In this document: one piece after another, positions 9,527 through 19,400 of the stretch | How the letters are laid out: every line of letters begins with the position of its first letter | Position numbering within the stretch: position 1 is the first letter of the stretch | Origin: Changchengzhania lutea | GTDB lineage: Bacteria > Bacteroidota > Bacteroidia > Flavobacteriales > Flavobacteriaceae | Direction: 5' to 3' | Assembly: GCF_006974145.1 (NCBI RefSeq) | Contig: NZ_CP039456.1 | Span: 2,014,001-2,078,000, forward strand | Length of the DNA stretch: 64,000 nt | Made by a program: the position numbers and the translations under genes | Notes under the pieces: model-generated | The model's input: only the letters and a program-made list of their open reading frames with translations | The model's database searches: none | What the model was told of the DNA's origin: nothing

Positions 9527-11281
9527 ATGTACAGAAGTCATAATTGTGGTGAATTAAGAGCCACAAATATAAATGAAGAAGTAACCCTAGCGGGCTGGGT
9601 TCAAAAATCGCGGGATAAAGGATTTATTGTTTGGGTAGATTTACGCGATAGATACGGCATAACACAGCTCGTGTTTGACGAAGAGCGCACTCCAAAAATT
9701 ATGATGGAGCAAGCGCAGAAACTAGGACGTGAATTTGTGATTCAAATAACAGGTACTGTTATTGAGCGCGCTTCAAAAAACCCAAATATGTCTACAGGCG
9801 ATATTGAGATTTTGGTTTCCAAGCTGAGCATTTTAAATGAATCGTTATTACCACCTTTTACTATTGAAGATAAAACAGATGGCGGTGAAGACATTAGAAT
9901 GAAATACCGTTATCTGGATATTCGCCGAAACCCTGTAAAGGACAATTTGATATTTAGGCATAAGGTGACTCAAGAAGTCCGTAACTATTTATCAAAAGAA
10001 GGATTTATTGAGGTTGAAACACCTTATTTAATTAAATCAACTCCAGAAGGTGCACGAGATTTTGTGGTGCCATCACGCATGAATGAAGGTCAGTTTTATG
10101 CCCTTCCCCAATCGCCTCAAACCTTTAAGCAATTGCTTATGATTGGTGGTATGGATAAGTATTTTCAAATTGTAAAATGCTTTCGCGATGAAGATTTGCG
10201 TGCCGATAGACAACCCGAATTCACACAGATAGACTGTGAAATGGCCTTTATTGAACAGGAAGATATTTTAAATGCTTTTGAAGGATTGACGCGGCATTTA
10301 CTTAAAGAAGTGAATGGTGTTGACATTGAAAAATTTCCACGCATGCTGTATGATGACGCCATGCGCCTCTATGGAAATGACAAACCAGACATTCGTTTTG
10401 GAATGGAGTTCTGCCCCCTAACCCCCAAAGGGGAGGATTTTGGTTTCTCTGTTTTTGATGATGCCGAATTAGTTGTTGGTATTTCTGTGAAAGGTTGTGC
10501 CAATTACACAAGAAAACAGATTGACGAATTAGTAAACTGGGTTAAAAGACCGCAAATAGGAGCCACTGGATTAATTTGGATAAAACACTCTGAAGATGGC
10601 ACTTTAACATCTTCAGTCAATAAGTTTTTTGATGAAGATTATTTAAACCATTTTTCAAATAAAATGAAAGCTGAAGCTGGTGATTTAATGTTAGTTTTAG
10701 CTGGCAACACCGATAAAGTGCGTACACAGTTAAGTGCTTTACGGATGGAATTGGCCGATCGTTTAGGTCTAAGAAATCCTAAAGAGTTTGCACCCCTTTG
10801 GGTCATGGATTTCCCATTATTGGAATGGGATGAAGACACAGAACGCTACCACGCCATGCACCATCCATTTACATCCCCTAAACCAGGACAATTAGAATTA
10901 TTGAAAACAAATCCAGGAGACGTAAAAGCCAATGCTTACGATTTGGTATTGAATGGCAATGAAATTGGCGGAGGTTCTATTAGAATTCACGATAAGGAAA
11001 CCCAAGCTTTAATGTTTGATTATTTAGGCTTTACTCCAGAAGAAGCCAAAGCGCAATTTGGTTTTTTAATGGATGCTTTTCAATATGGCGCACCGCCGCA
11101 CGGTGGTCTAGCCTTTGGGTTGGATAGGTTAGTTGCCATTTTAGGCGGCCAAGAAACCATTAGAGATTTTATTGCGTTTCCTAAAAATAACAATGGTCGC
11201 GATGTAATGATAGACGCACCAGCACCTATTGATGATAAACAATTAGAAGAATTAAGTTTGAAACTTAATTTAAAATCATAA
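9527..11281 (+). CDS. aspS: Aspartyl-tRNA synthetase
   Basis: 584 residues, the usual bacterial length. It charges tRNA-Asp with aspartate in the cytoplasm. An OB-fold anticodon-binding domain (about 1-105) opens with [20 protein letters not shown]. The class II catalytic core has motif 2 around [18 protein letters not shown], a GAD insertion domain, and motif 3 near [14 protein letters not shown]. The start is fixed by the promoter and by [10 protein letters not shown]. At about residues 297-304 a coded CPLTPKGE corresponds to a C-rich/G-rich palindromic repeat at 10413-10435 (see findings). Confidence 0.97.
   Translation: MYRSHNCGELRATNINEEVTLAGWVQKSRDKGFIVWVDLRDRYGITQLVFDEERTPKIMMEQAQKLGREFVIQITGTVIERASKNPNMSTGDIEILVSKLSILNESLLPPFTIEDKTDGGEDIRMKYRYLDIRRNPVKDNLIFRHKVTQEVRNYLSKEGFIEVETPYLIKSTPEGARDFVVPSRMNEGQFYALPQSPQTFKQLLMIGGMDKYFQIVKCFRDEDLRADRQPEFTQIDCEMAFIEQEDILNAFEGLTRHLLKEVNGVDIEKFPRMLYDDAMRLYGNDKPDIRFGMEFCPLTPKGEDFGFSVFDDAELVVGISVKGCANYTRKQIDELVNWVKRPQIGATGLIWIKHSEDGTLTSSVNKFFDEDYLNHFSNKMKAEAGDLMLVLAGNTDKVRTQLSALRMELADRLGLRNPKEFAPLWVMDFPLLEWDEDTERYHAMHHPFTSPKPGQLELLKTNPGDVKANAYDLVLNGNEIGGGSIRIHDKETQALMFDYLGFTPEEAKAQFGFLMDAFQYGAPPHGGLAFGLDRLVAILGGQETIRDFIAFPKNNNGRDVMIDAPAPIDDKQLEELSLKLNLKS
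10413..10435. repeat. C-rich/G-rich palindromic repeat inside aspS
   Basis: Reads GCCCCCTAACCCCCAAAGGG and then GAG, in a gene that is otherwise AT-rich. The CCCC / GGGG arms can form a stem. It is in frame and encodes PLTPKG in the insertion domain of the synthetase. It resembles short palindromic repeats scattered through Bacteroidetes genomes; that identification is from memory. Confidence 0.5.
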
Positions 11282-11286
11282 ACAAA

Positions 11287-11315
11287 TAAAATCCTGCAAA
11301 GCGCAGGATTTTTTA
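11287..11315 (+). terminator. aspS terminator
   Basis: Stem ATCCTGC / GCAGGAT (11291-11309) followed by a T-run, just after the aspS stop codon. Confidence 0.88.
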
Positions 11316-11328
11316 TTAGTTTTATAAC

Positions 11329-13116
11329 ATGCGCATAACCTATAAAAGCTTACTCAGAAAGTTTTTAATCTGGAAATATAAACATATTTCTGAGCGTCAA
11401 TTTGTGTATTTACTAAGTATCCTTGTTGGGTTTTTGGCAGGTTTAGGAACAGTATTACTTAAAAATCTAACCCATTATATCAAACTGCTTTTCGAATTGG
11501 ATTTGTTTAATAACTATCAAAATTCACTTTACTTTATTTTTCCTATTATTGGATTGCTCTTGGTGTTCATTATCAAAAAAATATGGCTCAAAAAACATAT
11601 TGGCCACGGCATCTCATCAACACTTTATGCCATTTCAAAACTTAACGGCATCATTCCCAGGTATAATATTTTCGCAGCCTTAATAACCGCGCCTTTAACC
11701 GTGGGCTTTGGAGGATCTGTGGGTTTACAAGGCCCTGCTGTAAGTGTAGGATCTGCATTAGGCTCAAATGCCGCGCGTTTGTTTCATATGAATACTAAAA
11801 CACGCATGCTTTTAATTGGCTGTGCAGCAGCGGCGGCCATGTCCTCTATGTTTAAAGCGCCCATTGCAGCCATCATTTTTGCTGTAGAGATATTTAGTCT
11901 AGATATCGCATTTGCTTCATTAGTACCTTTGCTATTGGCATCCGTTTCGGCAGTTATTACCTCTTATTTTTTCCTAGGGACAGATGTGTTACTTCGGTTT
12001 GAACTGGTAGATAAATTTGAAATCAACGACATTCTATTTTATATTATTTTGGGTATCGTAACGGGGCTGGCATCGGTATATTTTTCTAAAGTGTTTTTTG
12101 CCATCACCAACTTTTTTAAACAATTTGAAAGCAGATTAATACGCCTTCTCATTGGAGCTTTAGCCATTGGCACCATGCTATATTTTATACCACCACTTTA
12201 CGGTGAAGGCTATGGTATTATGAACAATTTATTGAAAGGAGACCATTTGGAAGCAATTGGTGTGACCCCATTTAAATTAGATTTAACCAATATATGGATT
12301 GTTATTGGGCTTCTTTTAGGCATAGCTATCTTTAAAGCTATAGCCATGACGACGACCTTCGGTGCAGGTGGTGTAGGTGGTGTGTTTATTCCAACCCTAG
12401 TCATGGGAAGCGCTCTAGGAAATGCTTTTGCTAAAATAATTAATAATATAGGTCTAGATTTTAATGTTTCTGAATCTAATTTCACACTCATAGGAATGAC
12501 TGGTCTAATGGCTGGCGTACTGCATGCGCCACTTACGGCGATATTCCTTATTGCTGAAATTACTGGTGGTTACGAATTATTTGTACCATTAATGATTGTT
12601 TCTGCAATATCGTTTACCATTACTAAATATTACATCTCGCATTCTATCTATACCTTGAAATTGGCCGAACGCGGAGAACTCATGACACATGATAAAGACC
12701 AAAATGTGCTGATGGTGTTAGATATTAATAAAGTGATAGAACGTAATTTTATTGTACTTAAACCCGATATGAAATTGCGTGCCATTTTAAAAAATGCCGT
12801 CGCCAAATCATCAAGAAACCATTTTCCAGTGGTGAATGATAATCATGAATTTTTAGGCGTTATCCGATTGGATGATATTAGGCACATTATGTTTGACACC
12901 GAACTTTATGATACTGTTGATGCTGCTAGCCTTATGCATGCAGATGCTGGTATTATTGATTATGACCACGATTCGATGCATATCATCATGGAGAAATTTA
13001 AAAGCAGTGGCGCTTGGAATTTACCTGTTATTAAAGGTGGTAAATATTATGGCTACATTTCAAAATCTAAATTGCTCACCGCCTACAGGCAACAACTTAT
13101 TAATTTTACAAAATAG
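11329..13116 (+). CDS. ClC-family chloride channel/transporter with C-terminal CBS pair
   Basis: 595 residues. The membrane part (about 20-430) shows the ClC signature segments GGSVGLQGPAVS, FKAPIAAIIFAVEIF and GAGGVGGVFIPTLVMG. Two CBS domains follow (about 455-590: NHFPVVNDNHEFLGVIRLDD, then AWNLPVIKGGKYYGYIS), which usually bind nucleotides and gate the channel. The position of the gating glutamate (GxEGP in most antiporters) is glutamine (CAA), and the internal proton glutamate position is isoleucine, so coupled proton exchange is doubtful. It starts shortly after the aspS terminator and is followed 24 bp later by a small membrane gene. Confidence 0.93.
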   Translation: MRITYKSLLRKFLIWKYKHISERQFVYLLSILVGFLAGLGTVLLKNLTHYIKLLFELDLFNNYQNSLYFIFPIIGLLLVFIIKKIWLKKHIGHGISSTLYAISKLNGIIPRYNIFAALITAPLTVGFGGSVGLQGPAVSVGSALGSNAARLFHMNTKTRMLLIGCAAAAAMSSMFKAPIAAIIFAVEIFSLDIAFASLVPLLLASVSAVITSYFFLGTDVLLRFELVDKFEINDILFYIILGIVTGLASVYFSKVFFAITNFFKQFESRLIRLLIGALAIGTMLYFIPPLYGEGYGIMNNLLKGDHLEAIGVTPFKLDLTNIWIVIGLLLGIAIFKAIAMTTTFGAGGVGGVFIPTLVMGSALGNAFAKIINNIGLDFNVSESNFTLIGMTGLMAGVLHAPLTAIFLIAEITGGYELFVPLMIVSAISFTITKYYISHSIYTLKLAERGELMTHDKDQNVLMVLDINKVIERNFIVLKPDMKLRAILKNAVAKSSRNHFPVVNDNHEFLGVIRLDDIRHIMFDTELYDTVDAASLMHADAGIIDYDHDSMHIIMEKFKSSGAWNLPVIKGGKYYGYISKSKLLTAYRQQLINFTK

Positions 13117-13140
13117 ATTTAAAAAACGCATTTAAGAATT

Positions 13141-13377
13141 ATGAAATATCTTATTCTAGTAATAACTATTGCTGCACTCGCAAGTATTATTATAGGGTTT
13201 ACAATACGTCTTGATTATTCCGAAAAGCTTATTGGTTTTGGCGTATTGGGATTGTTTTTGATCGTATTTCCGCTATTCTCTTACCACCGCTGGAAAGGTA
13301 AAAACCCCAAAGATTATATACTTAGCAAAGAAAATCTAGATAAAATGCGCGACAATCAAAAGCGAAAAAAAACATAA
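13141..13377 (+). CDS. Small two-helix membrane protein, unknown function
   Basis: 78 residues. Two hydrophobic helices (about 2-22 and 32-48) are joined by RLDYSEK, followed by a strongly basic tail (YHRWKGKNPKDY ... NQKRKKT). It sits 24 bp after the ClC gene and is probably co-transcribed with it. No function is recognised. Confidence 0.75.
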   Translation: MKYLILVITIAALASIIIGFTIRLDYSEKLIGFGVLGLFLIVFPLFSYHRWKGKNPKDYILSKENLDKMRDNQKRKKT

Positions 13378-13439
13378 TCCATATTTGAGCATTACTTACC
13401 CGATAGACATCTGGAAATAGGTTCGCTTTAAATTCTGTA

Positions 13440-13889
13440 TTAATTTAAATTTCGTCTTTCAATAAAAAATCGCTTTAATAAGGCTGTGGCTTCCTCTGCC
13501 AAAATTCCACCAGTAATAATTGTTTTAGGATGTAATTTAGTGTTTAAATGAATGCATCCGCGCTCCTTATCGCGAGCGCCATAAACGATTTTAGGAATCT
13601 GACTCCAGTATAGTGCGCCAGCACACATTTGGCAAGGCTCTAGGGTGACATACAAAGTGCAATTTAAAAGATACTTACCACCCAAAAAATTACTCGCAGC
13701 AGTAATAGCTTGCATTTCTGCGTGGGCTGTAACATCTGTTAAGGTTTCGGTTAAATTGTGGCATCTAGCAATAATTCTGTTTTCAACTACAATTATAGCC
13801 CCTACAGGAATTTCGCCTTTTTCAAAAGCAACCTCAGCTTCCTGAAGTGCTTTTTTCATAAAATACCTATCATCAAAAGGTTCAATCAT
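13440..13889 (-). CDS. tadA: tRNA-specific adenosine deaminase
   Basis: 149 residues. A zinc-dependent deaminase that converts A34 to inosine in tRNA-Arg. The catalytic HAEMQAI (zinc His and proton-shuttle Glu) and PCQMC (two zinc Cys) motifs are intact. The length is normal. It is divergent from dxs, with both promoters in 42 bp. The -7 element leaves only about 5 nt before the start, so the mRNA is nearly leaderless. Confidence 0.93.
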   Translation of the reverse strand: MIEPFDDRYFMKKALQEAEVAFEKGEIPVGAIIVVENRIIARCHNLTETLTDVTAHAEMQAITAASNFLGGKYLLNCTLYVTLEPCQMCAGALYWSQIPKIVYGARDKERGCIHLNTKLHPKTIITGGILAEEATALLKRFFIERRNLN

Positions 13890-13894
13890 AACAA

Positions 13895-13924
13895 CAAAAA
13901 TACAATTTCAAAATATTACATTTG
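13895..13924. promoter_or_regulatory. Divergent -7 promoter elements for tadA and dxs
   Basis: The minus strand has TATTTTTG at 13902-13895, 5 nt before the tadA ATG. The plus strand has TACATTTG at 13917-13924, 7 nt before the dxs ATG. Both match TAnnTTTG. Clear -33 TTTG boxes at the right spacing are not evident. Both transcripts should be nearly leaderless. Confidence 0.6.
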
Positions 13925-13931
13925 TAAATTA

Positions 13932-15692
13932 ATGAGCAATCTTTTAAATACCATAAACTCACCCAAAGAACTCCGTCTTTTAAACCAAAAAGACTTACCT
14001 CAGCTTGCACAAGAATTACGAGAATTCATCATAAATATTGTGGCCACTAAAGAAGGGCATTTAGGCGCTAGCTTAGGTGTTGTAGAATTAACCATTGCAC
14101 TGCATTATGTATTTAACACACCTAAAGACGAACTGATTTGGGATGTTGGTCATCAGGCTTACGGGCATAAAATTTTAACCGAAAGACGAAATAAATTTCA
14201 CACCAATCGGCAACTTGGTGGGTTAAGCGGATTCCCAAAACGTAGCGAAAGTAACTATGATGCCTTTGGTGTTGGACACGCTTCAACTTCTATTTCGGCT
14301 GCATTGGGTATGGCTATTGCATCAAAACTAAAAGGTGATTTTGAAAAACACCATATCGCAGTAATTGGAGATGCTAGTATTGCTAGCGGTATGGCTTTTG
14401 AAGGGTTGAATCACGCTGGTGTTACTGACGCTAATTTATTAGTGATTTTAAATGATAATGCTATTGGCATAGACCCAAGTGTTGGGGCTTTAAAAATGTA
14501 TTTAACTAATGTAAAGAATGGCACTCAAAAGCGAAATAACATTATCAAAGCTTTAAATTTTGATTATTCTGGACCTATTGATGGACATGATATTGATAAA
14601 ATTATTTCTGAATTAAAAAGACTAAAAAAAGTAAAAGGCCCTAAGTTTTTACACGTCATAACTACCAAAGGGAAAGGTTTAAAACAAGCCGAAACCGACC
14701 AAGTTAAATATCATGCACCTGGGAAATTTGATGCTAAAACTGGGAATCTTTATCCTAAACCCATAACTAATGAAGCCCCCAAATATCAAGATGTTTTTGG
14801 GCTTACCATTGTAGAGCTCGCTAAAGAAAATGAGAACATTGTAGGTATTACACCCGCTATGCCCACAGGGAGCTCTCTAAAATATATGATGGCGGAAATT
14901 CCAGAACGTGCTTTTGATGTAGGGATTGCTGAACAGCACGCCGTAACATTGGCAGCAGGTATGGCAACACAAGGGTTAATTCCGTTTTGCAATATTTACT
15001 CCACGTTTTTACAACGGGCTTACGATCAAATAATTCATGATGTAGCAATTCAAAAACTACCTGTTGTTCTTTGTTTAGACCGTGCTGGTTTAGTTGGAGA
15101 AGATGGTGCAACGCATCATGGGGTTTTTGATTTATCATTTTTAAGATGCATCCCGAACCTCATCATTTTTGCACCCAGAAACGAAATAGAGTTACGCAAT
15201 ATTATGTACACCGCTCAACTTGGGCTGGAATTACCTATTGCTATTCGGTATCCACGTGGTCGCGGTATAACTGTTAATTGGAAACAAGCGTTTTCTAAAA
15301 TTGAAATAGGAAAGGGTGTTCAGCTTAAAAAAGGTGGTAATTTAGCCATTTTAAGCATTGGGAGTATTGCTAAAAATGTTTCAGAAGCTATCTTAAACTT
15401 AGATGTTTCTCATTATGATATGCGTTTTGTAAAACCTCTTGACGAAAAACTACTTCATAGTATCTTTAAACAGTATAATACAATTATTACTATTGAAGAT
15501 AACGCTGTAAAAGGTGGTTTTGGAAGTGCAGTTTTGGAATTTGCATCTGCAAATAATTATAAAAATGACATTACCCTTCTAGGGATTCCTGATTCTTTTA
15601 TTGAGCATGGTACGGTTGATGAATTACAATACTCCCTTAATATAGATACTGAGAGTTTAAAAAATTATATCACATTAAAACTCCAGATTTGA
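13932..15692 (+). CDS. dxs: 1-deoxy-D-xylulose-5-phosphate synthase
   Basis: 586 residues. It condenses pyruvate and glyceraldehyde 3-phosphate with thiamine diphosphate, the first step of the MEP isoprenoid pathway. The ThDP/Mg motif GDASIASGMAFEGLNHAG, the early EGHLGASLGVVELTIALHYV and the transketolase-like central domain (DVGIAEQHAVTLAAGMA) are present. An open frame reaches back to 13758, but the first 58 codons overlap tadA and are not Dxs-like. The ATG at 13932 fits the promoter. Its last 28 bp overlap the convergent lipoprotein gene. Confidence 0.95.
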   Translation: MSNLLNTINSPKELRLLNQKDLPQLAQELREFIINIVATKEGHLGASLGVVELTIALHYVFNTPKDELIWDVGHQAYGHKILTERRNKFHTNRQLGGLSGFPKRSESNYDAFGVGHASTSISAALGMAIASKLKGDFEKHHIAVIGDASIASGMAFEGLNHAGVTDANLLVILNDNAIGIDPSVGALKMYLTNVKNGTQKRNNIIKALNFDYSGPIDGHDIDKIISELKRLKKVKGPKFLHVITTKGKGLKQAETDQVKYHAPGKFDAKTGNLYPKPITNEAPKYQDVFGLTIVELAKENENIVGITPAMPTGSSLKYMMAEIPERAFDVGIAEQHAVTLAAGMATQGLIPFCNIYSTFLQRAYDQIIHDVAIQKLPVVLCLDRAGLVGEDGATHHGVFDLSFLRCIPNLIIFAPRNEIELRNIMYTAQLGLELPIAIRYPRGRGITVNWKQAFSKIEIGKGVQLKKGGNLAILSIGSIAKNVSEAILNLDVSHYDMRFVKPLDEKLLHSIFKQYNTIITIEDNAVKGGFGSAVLEFASANNYKNDITLLGIPDSFIEHGTVDELQYSLNIDTESLKNYITLKLQI

Positions 15693-16378
15693 CCAATAGT
15701 TTTTGCTCCAAAATTATCTAAGGTATTAATCTTCCAATAATAAGTTTTCCCAGACTCTACAATAACATCCGAAGTTTCAGCAGTTAAATCAGACGATACC
15801 AATGGAGGATCGGTTGCTTCTCCAAAAAACAATTCATAAGTCAATATGTCTTCTGTATTTGTATCAGCGCCTTTCCAATTTAAACTTATTGTACCAGCAC
15901 TTATAGTACTATTTATATCTGGACTAATAATTTCGGCAGTAAACGGCGCATAGTTTGACGCTCCAATTCCCTCAGTATAAAATGCAAAAACAGAACTGGA
16001 CTCTCCAATATTATCCTTAAGATCCTCAGGAGTTATTCTCCAGTAATATGCTACACCATTTTCTAAAGTAATATTTATTGTTGTTCCAGAAACCACGCGA
16101 TCTTCAACAAGATCTGTTAAGCTTCTATTTTTTGCAATTGTAATTTTATACTTTACAACATCATTTTCAGGATCTACGGATTGACTCCAATTAAACGCAA
16201 TTAGGTTATCAATACACAATAAATTTTCAGAAGGATAAATTAAATCCACTTTAGAGGGCGCCATATTTACAGGATCAACAATTTCTTCTTTTGGAGGATT
16301 ATCATCGCCTCCGCTACAAGCAAAGAAAAATACTAATGTTGTAATTACAAATATAAATGTTTGAAATTTCCTTTTCAT
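15665..16378 (-). CDS. Lipoprotein with two fibronectin-III-like repeats
   Basis: 237 residues. A lipoprotein signal peptide ends in FFFACSGG, with the lipidated Cys near residue 21. Two similar beta-sandwich repeats follow (about 40-135 and 145-237), each ending in a YYWRI or YYWKI motif typical of Fn3-like modules. The 3' end overlaps dxs by 28 bp in convergent orientation. It lies 34 bp downstream of the large secreted protein at 16413, on the same strand, so co-transcription is likely. Function unknown; an envelope-attached binding protein is plausible. Confidence 0.8.
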   Translation of the reverse strand: MKRKFQTFIFVITTLVFFFACSGGDDNPPKEEIVDPVNMAPSKVDLIYPSENLLCIDNLIAFNWSQSVDPENDVVKYKITIAKNRSLTDLVEDRVVSGTTINITLENGVAYYWRITPEDLKDNIGESSSVFAFYTEGIGASNYAPFTAEIISPDINSTISAGTISLNWKGADTNTEDILTYELFFGEATDPPLVSSDLTAETSDVIVESGKTYYWKINTLDNFGAKTIGQIWSFNVI

Positions 16379-16412
16379 CTTAAACCATATTAGGCTATAA
16401 AAAATAGCATTA

Positions 16413-19400
16413 TTATTTTTTAAATACTTTAAATACTAAGGGTTTATCAATATTAACCTTTACAAAATACACACCCTTGCTTAAAGCCTCAAAAGGAATA
16501 TTTACAAAAGTTGATGCTCCTTTATCTACAACTCGATCATATAATAACTGTCCGCTTAAATTGTATATTTGAACAGGTATTTGATTTTGATTTATTGAAG
16601 GAAGAGTCACTCTTAAAACATCAACAACAGGATTAGGGCTTGCAGTAAATTTGTCAAAATTATTACTGTCAATTACTTTTGAAATTTTTCCTTCGCAGGC
16701 TTTAGAAGATGATATTTCCAAAACTCCAGACTGTGACGTTTGTATTTCAAATGATTTTTCACTTGTTGTTCTTATAATCTCTCCATTGAAAGTGATATCA
16801 AATGGAGGCGTTCCTTTGTTTATAGTGATAAATGTAGTAGTATCAGAATCTGTGTTAGCTCTATTATCAAAATCAACATCTATTACAGCTGCGGGTGCTA
16901 TATTAATCTCAAAGCATTGTTCAAATGTTGTGTTTTCAACGGATACGCAAACCAAATATGAACCAGCAACTAAATTTTCAAATGTTACAGTGGCGTCAAA
17001 ACCTTCACTTAAACTTATCCCTTCACCATTTAATATTGCATTATAAGTGATATACGTTTCCTTTGTTGTTATAATAATTTTTCCATTCTCTGAACCCTCA
17101 CAAGTTTCTGAAACTATTTCTAAAGAAATATTATCGGGGTTTTCATAACTGGTATCGCACGCATCTCCAACACCATTTCCATTAGTGTCTTGCTGATCTG
17201 AATTCGCAGTTGTTAAACAATTATCCTCAATATCAATTACACCATCGTCATCTACATCTTGACAGCCATCTCCAATACCATTTCCATCAGTATCTATTTG
17301 ATCTATATTAGAATTTTCCGGACAATTATCATTAACATCCAAAATAGTATCATTATCTGAATCTTGACAAACATCTCCAATACCGTTTGCATCTACATCC
17401 GCCTGATCTGCATTGGCAACTTGAGGGCAATTATCAACTTCATTAAGTATTCCATCGCCATCAATATCTTCATCAGGAACTAATTCAAAAGCTCCCGAAA
17501 ATACGCCTCTACCATAAGTTGATGCAAAAACCATATTATCATCTCTTACATCCATATCTGTAACTTTTACATTACTCATTCCGTTGTAAGCCTGATTCCA
17601 TTCTGGTGAAGCTGTTGAGAAATTAGTTGTAAACCAAACCCCAAGATCTGTTCCTATAATAACCTCATTATAATTTAATGGGTTTTGTAAAATTGTATTT
17701 ACTGGTAAATCTGGTAAATCACCTTCTTTGTTTTGCCAACTTGCACCGCCATCGTTTGTATACCAAATATTAACAACCCCATAATTATGCATGGTAACAA
17801 ATATTTCGTTTTCATTGGCTCCAAATTCAACATCCGATACACTTCCAACAAAACTTGATCCACTTATGTTTGTCCAGACAGGGTTATCGCCATCAGCATT
17901 TTCTACTTTAAGAAGATCTCCTAAAACAGTCCCTATATATAGTTTTGTAGATCTTGATGTATAAGGAGAAACCCTGAATGCTGTTGGTCTTGATGTAAGC
18001 AAAGCATCTGTTAAATCTGTCTTTACAATAGTAGCTTGAGATTTAATTCCTGAATATCTTTTAATTAAACTATTGCCTGCAGAAGAATAATTTGAATATA
18101 GTATATCTAGATGAGAATCTAAGCCCTGAGGATTTATAAAAGACCCATTAGAATCTTCTTCATCGTTTATTATAATATACTCTCCTTCTATATAATCATA
18201 TAAAACAACAAATGTGTTATAAAATACATTTGCAACAAAATAAGCATCACTACCATCTTGATCAAAAAAGCTATATCCTCCGTCTCCGCCAACAACCTCT
18301 AGAGAATTATCCGGCGCATTTACAATTGCATCTTGAAATATCTGAGTCCCATTATCTTGAGCTCCAGCTATAAAATAATCGCCTTCAAATACACTTTCCG
18401 GTCCAACTCCAATGCTATAAAACTGTGCAGTTATAAAACCGTTATTACGGTCACTAATTGTAGAACCAGCGTTACTTGAATAATAAATTCCCCCATCATT
18501 AGCGAAAAGCACTTTACTATTGTCATTGTTTCCATAGGCAACCCTATGCTGATCTGCATGAACTAAGGGTTCACTTAGATCTGCTAAGTTGTTATTATTA
18601 GACCATTTTGATATCTGATTCCAAGAATCTCCTCCATTTGTGGATTTAAATAAATCAATACCGCCAGTATAAACAACATTATCATCTACAGGGTCTACAG
18701 ATATTGTTAAATTATAAAACGCTTGATTCCTTGTAAAATCATTAGTAGGGATACCTGTATCAGCATCATTTGGCAAAGCCAGACTTATTGTAGAGGCAAA
18801 TCCATCATCAGTTCGCTCTAATATAATGGGTGCATTGTCCGATCCTTCGGCTAAAACATACAATTTTTGAGCATCGCTTCTAGATGAAGATATTTGTGTT
18901 CTAACACCATTATCTATTTGATAACTATTTGTAAAAACATCACCGTCAACAGAGGACAAAACTGCTCCTCCTCCATCACCAAATAGTACACTATTGGTAG
19001 TAGCAACCCAAATTTTATTATCTATTCCTATCTCAATATCATTTGGGCAATGTTTATTGCCATTTGAAGTTAATGGAAGTGAAACTTCAACCCAATTTGT
19101 GCCACCATCAACAGATTTATACAATCCAAATTCTAATCCTCCTAATGAGGTAAATATATTGGCTTCACTATAAAAAGAATCTCCAGCAGCAACATAAATT
19201 TCTGAAACTCCAGCGTTATTTCTAACCACTACATCGTTAATATGTTGTATTCCAGGAACAAGCAACCCATTAAAAACGCCTGCTCTTGGGTTTAAAGAAA
19301 CATTAACTATTTCTGTACTTAATGTGTTTTCAATGGCATCCCCATTTGCTTTAGAAATAAAAACTGAAGGTATTGTAATTGAAGCATCATCACCTGACAT

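Noticed and set aside
13758-13931. 58-residue N-terminal extension of Dxs
   Set aside because: It overlaps tadA on the other strand, precedes the dxs -7 element and does not resemble Dxs proteins.
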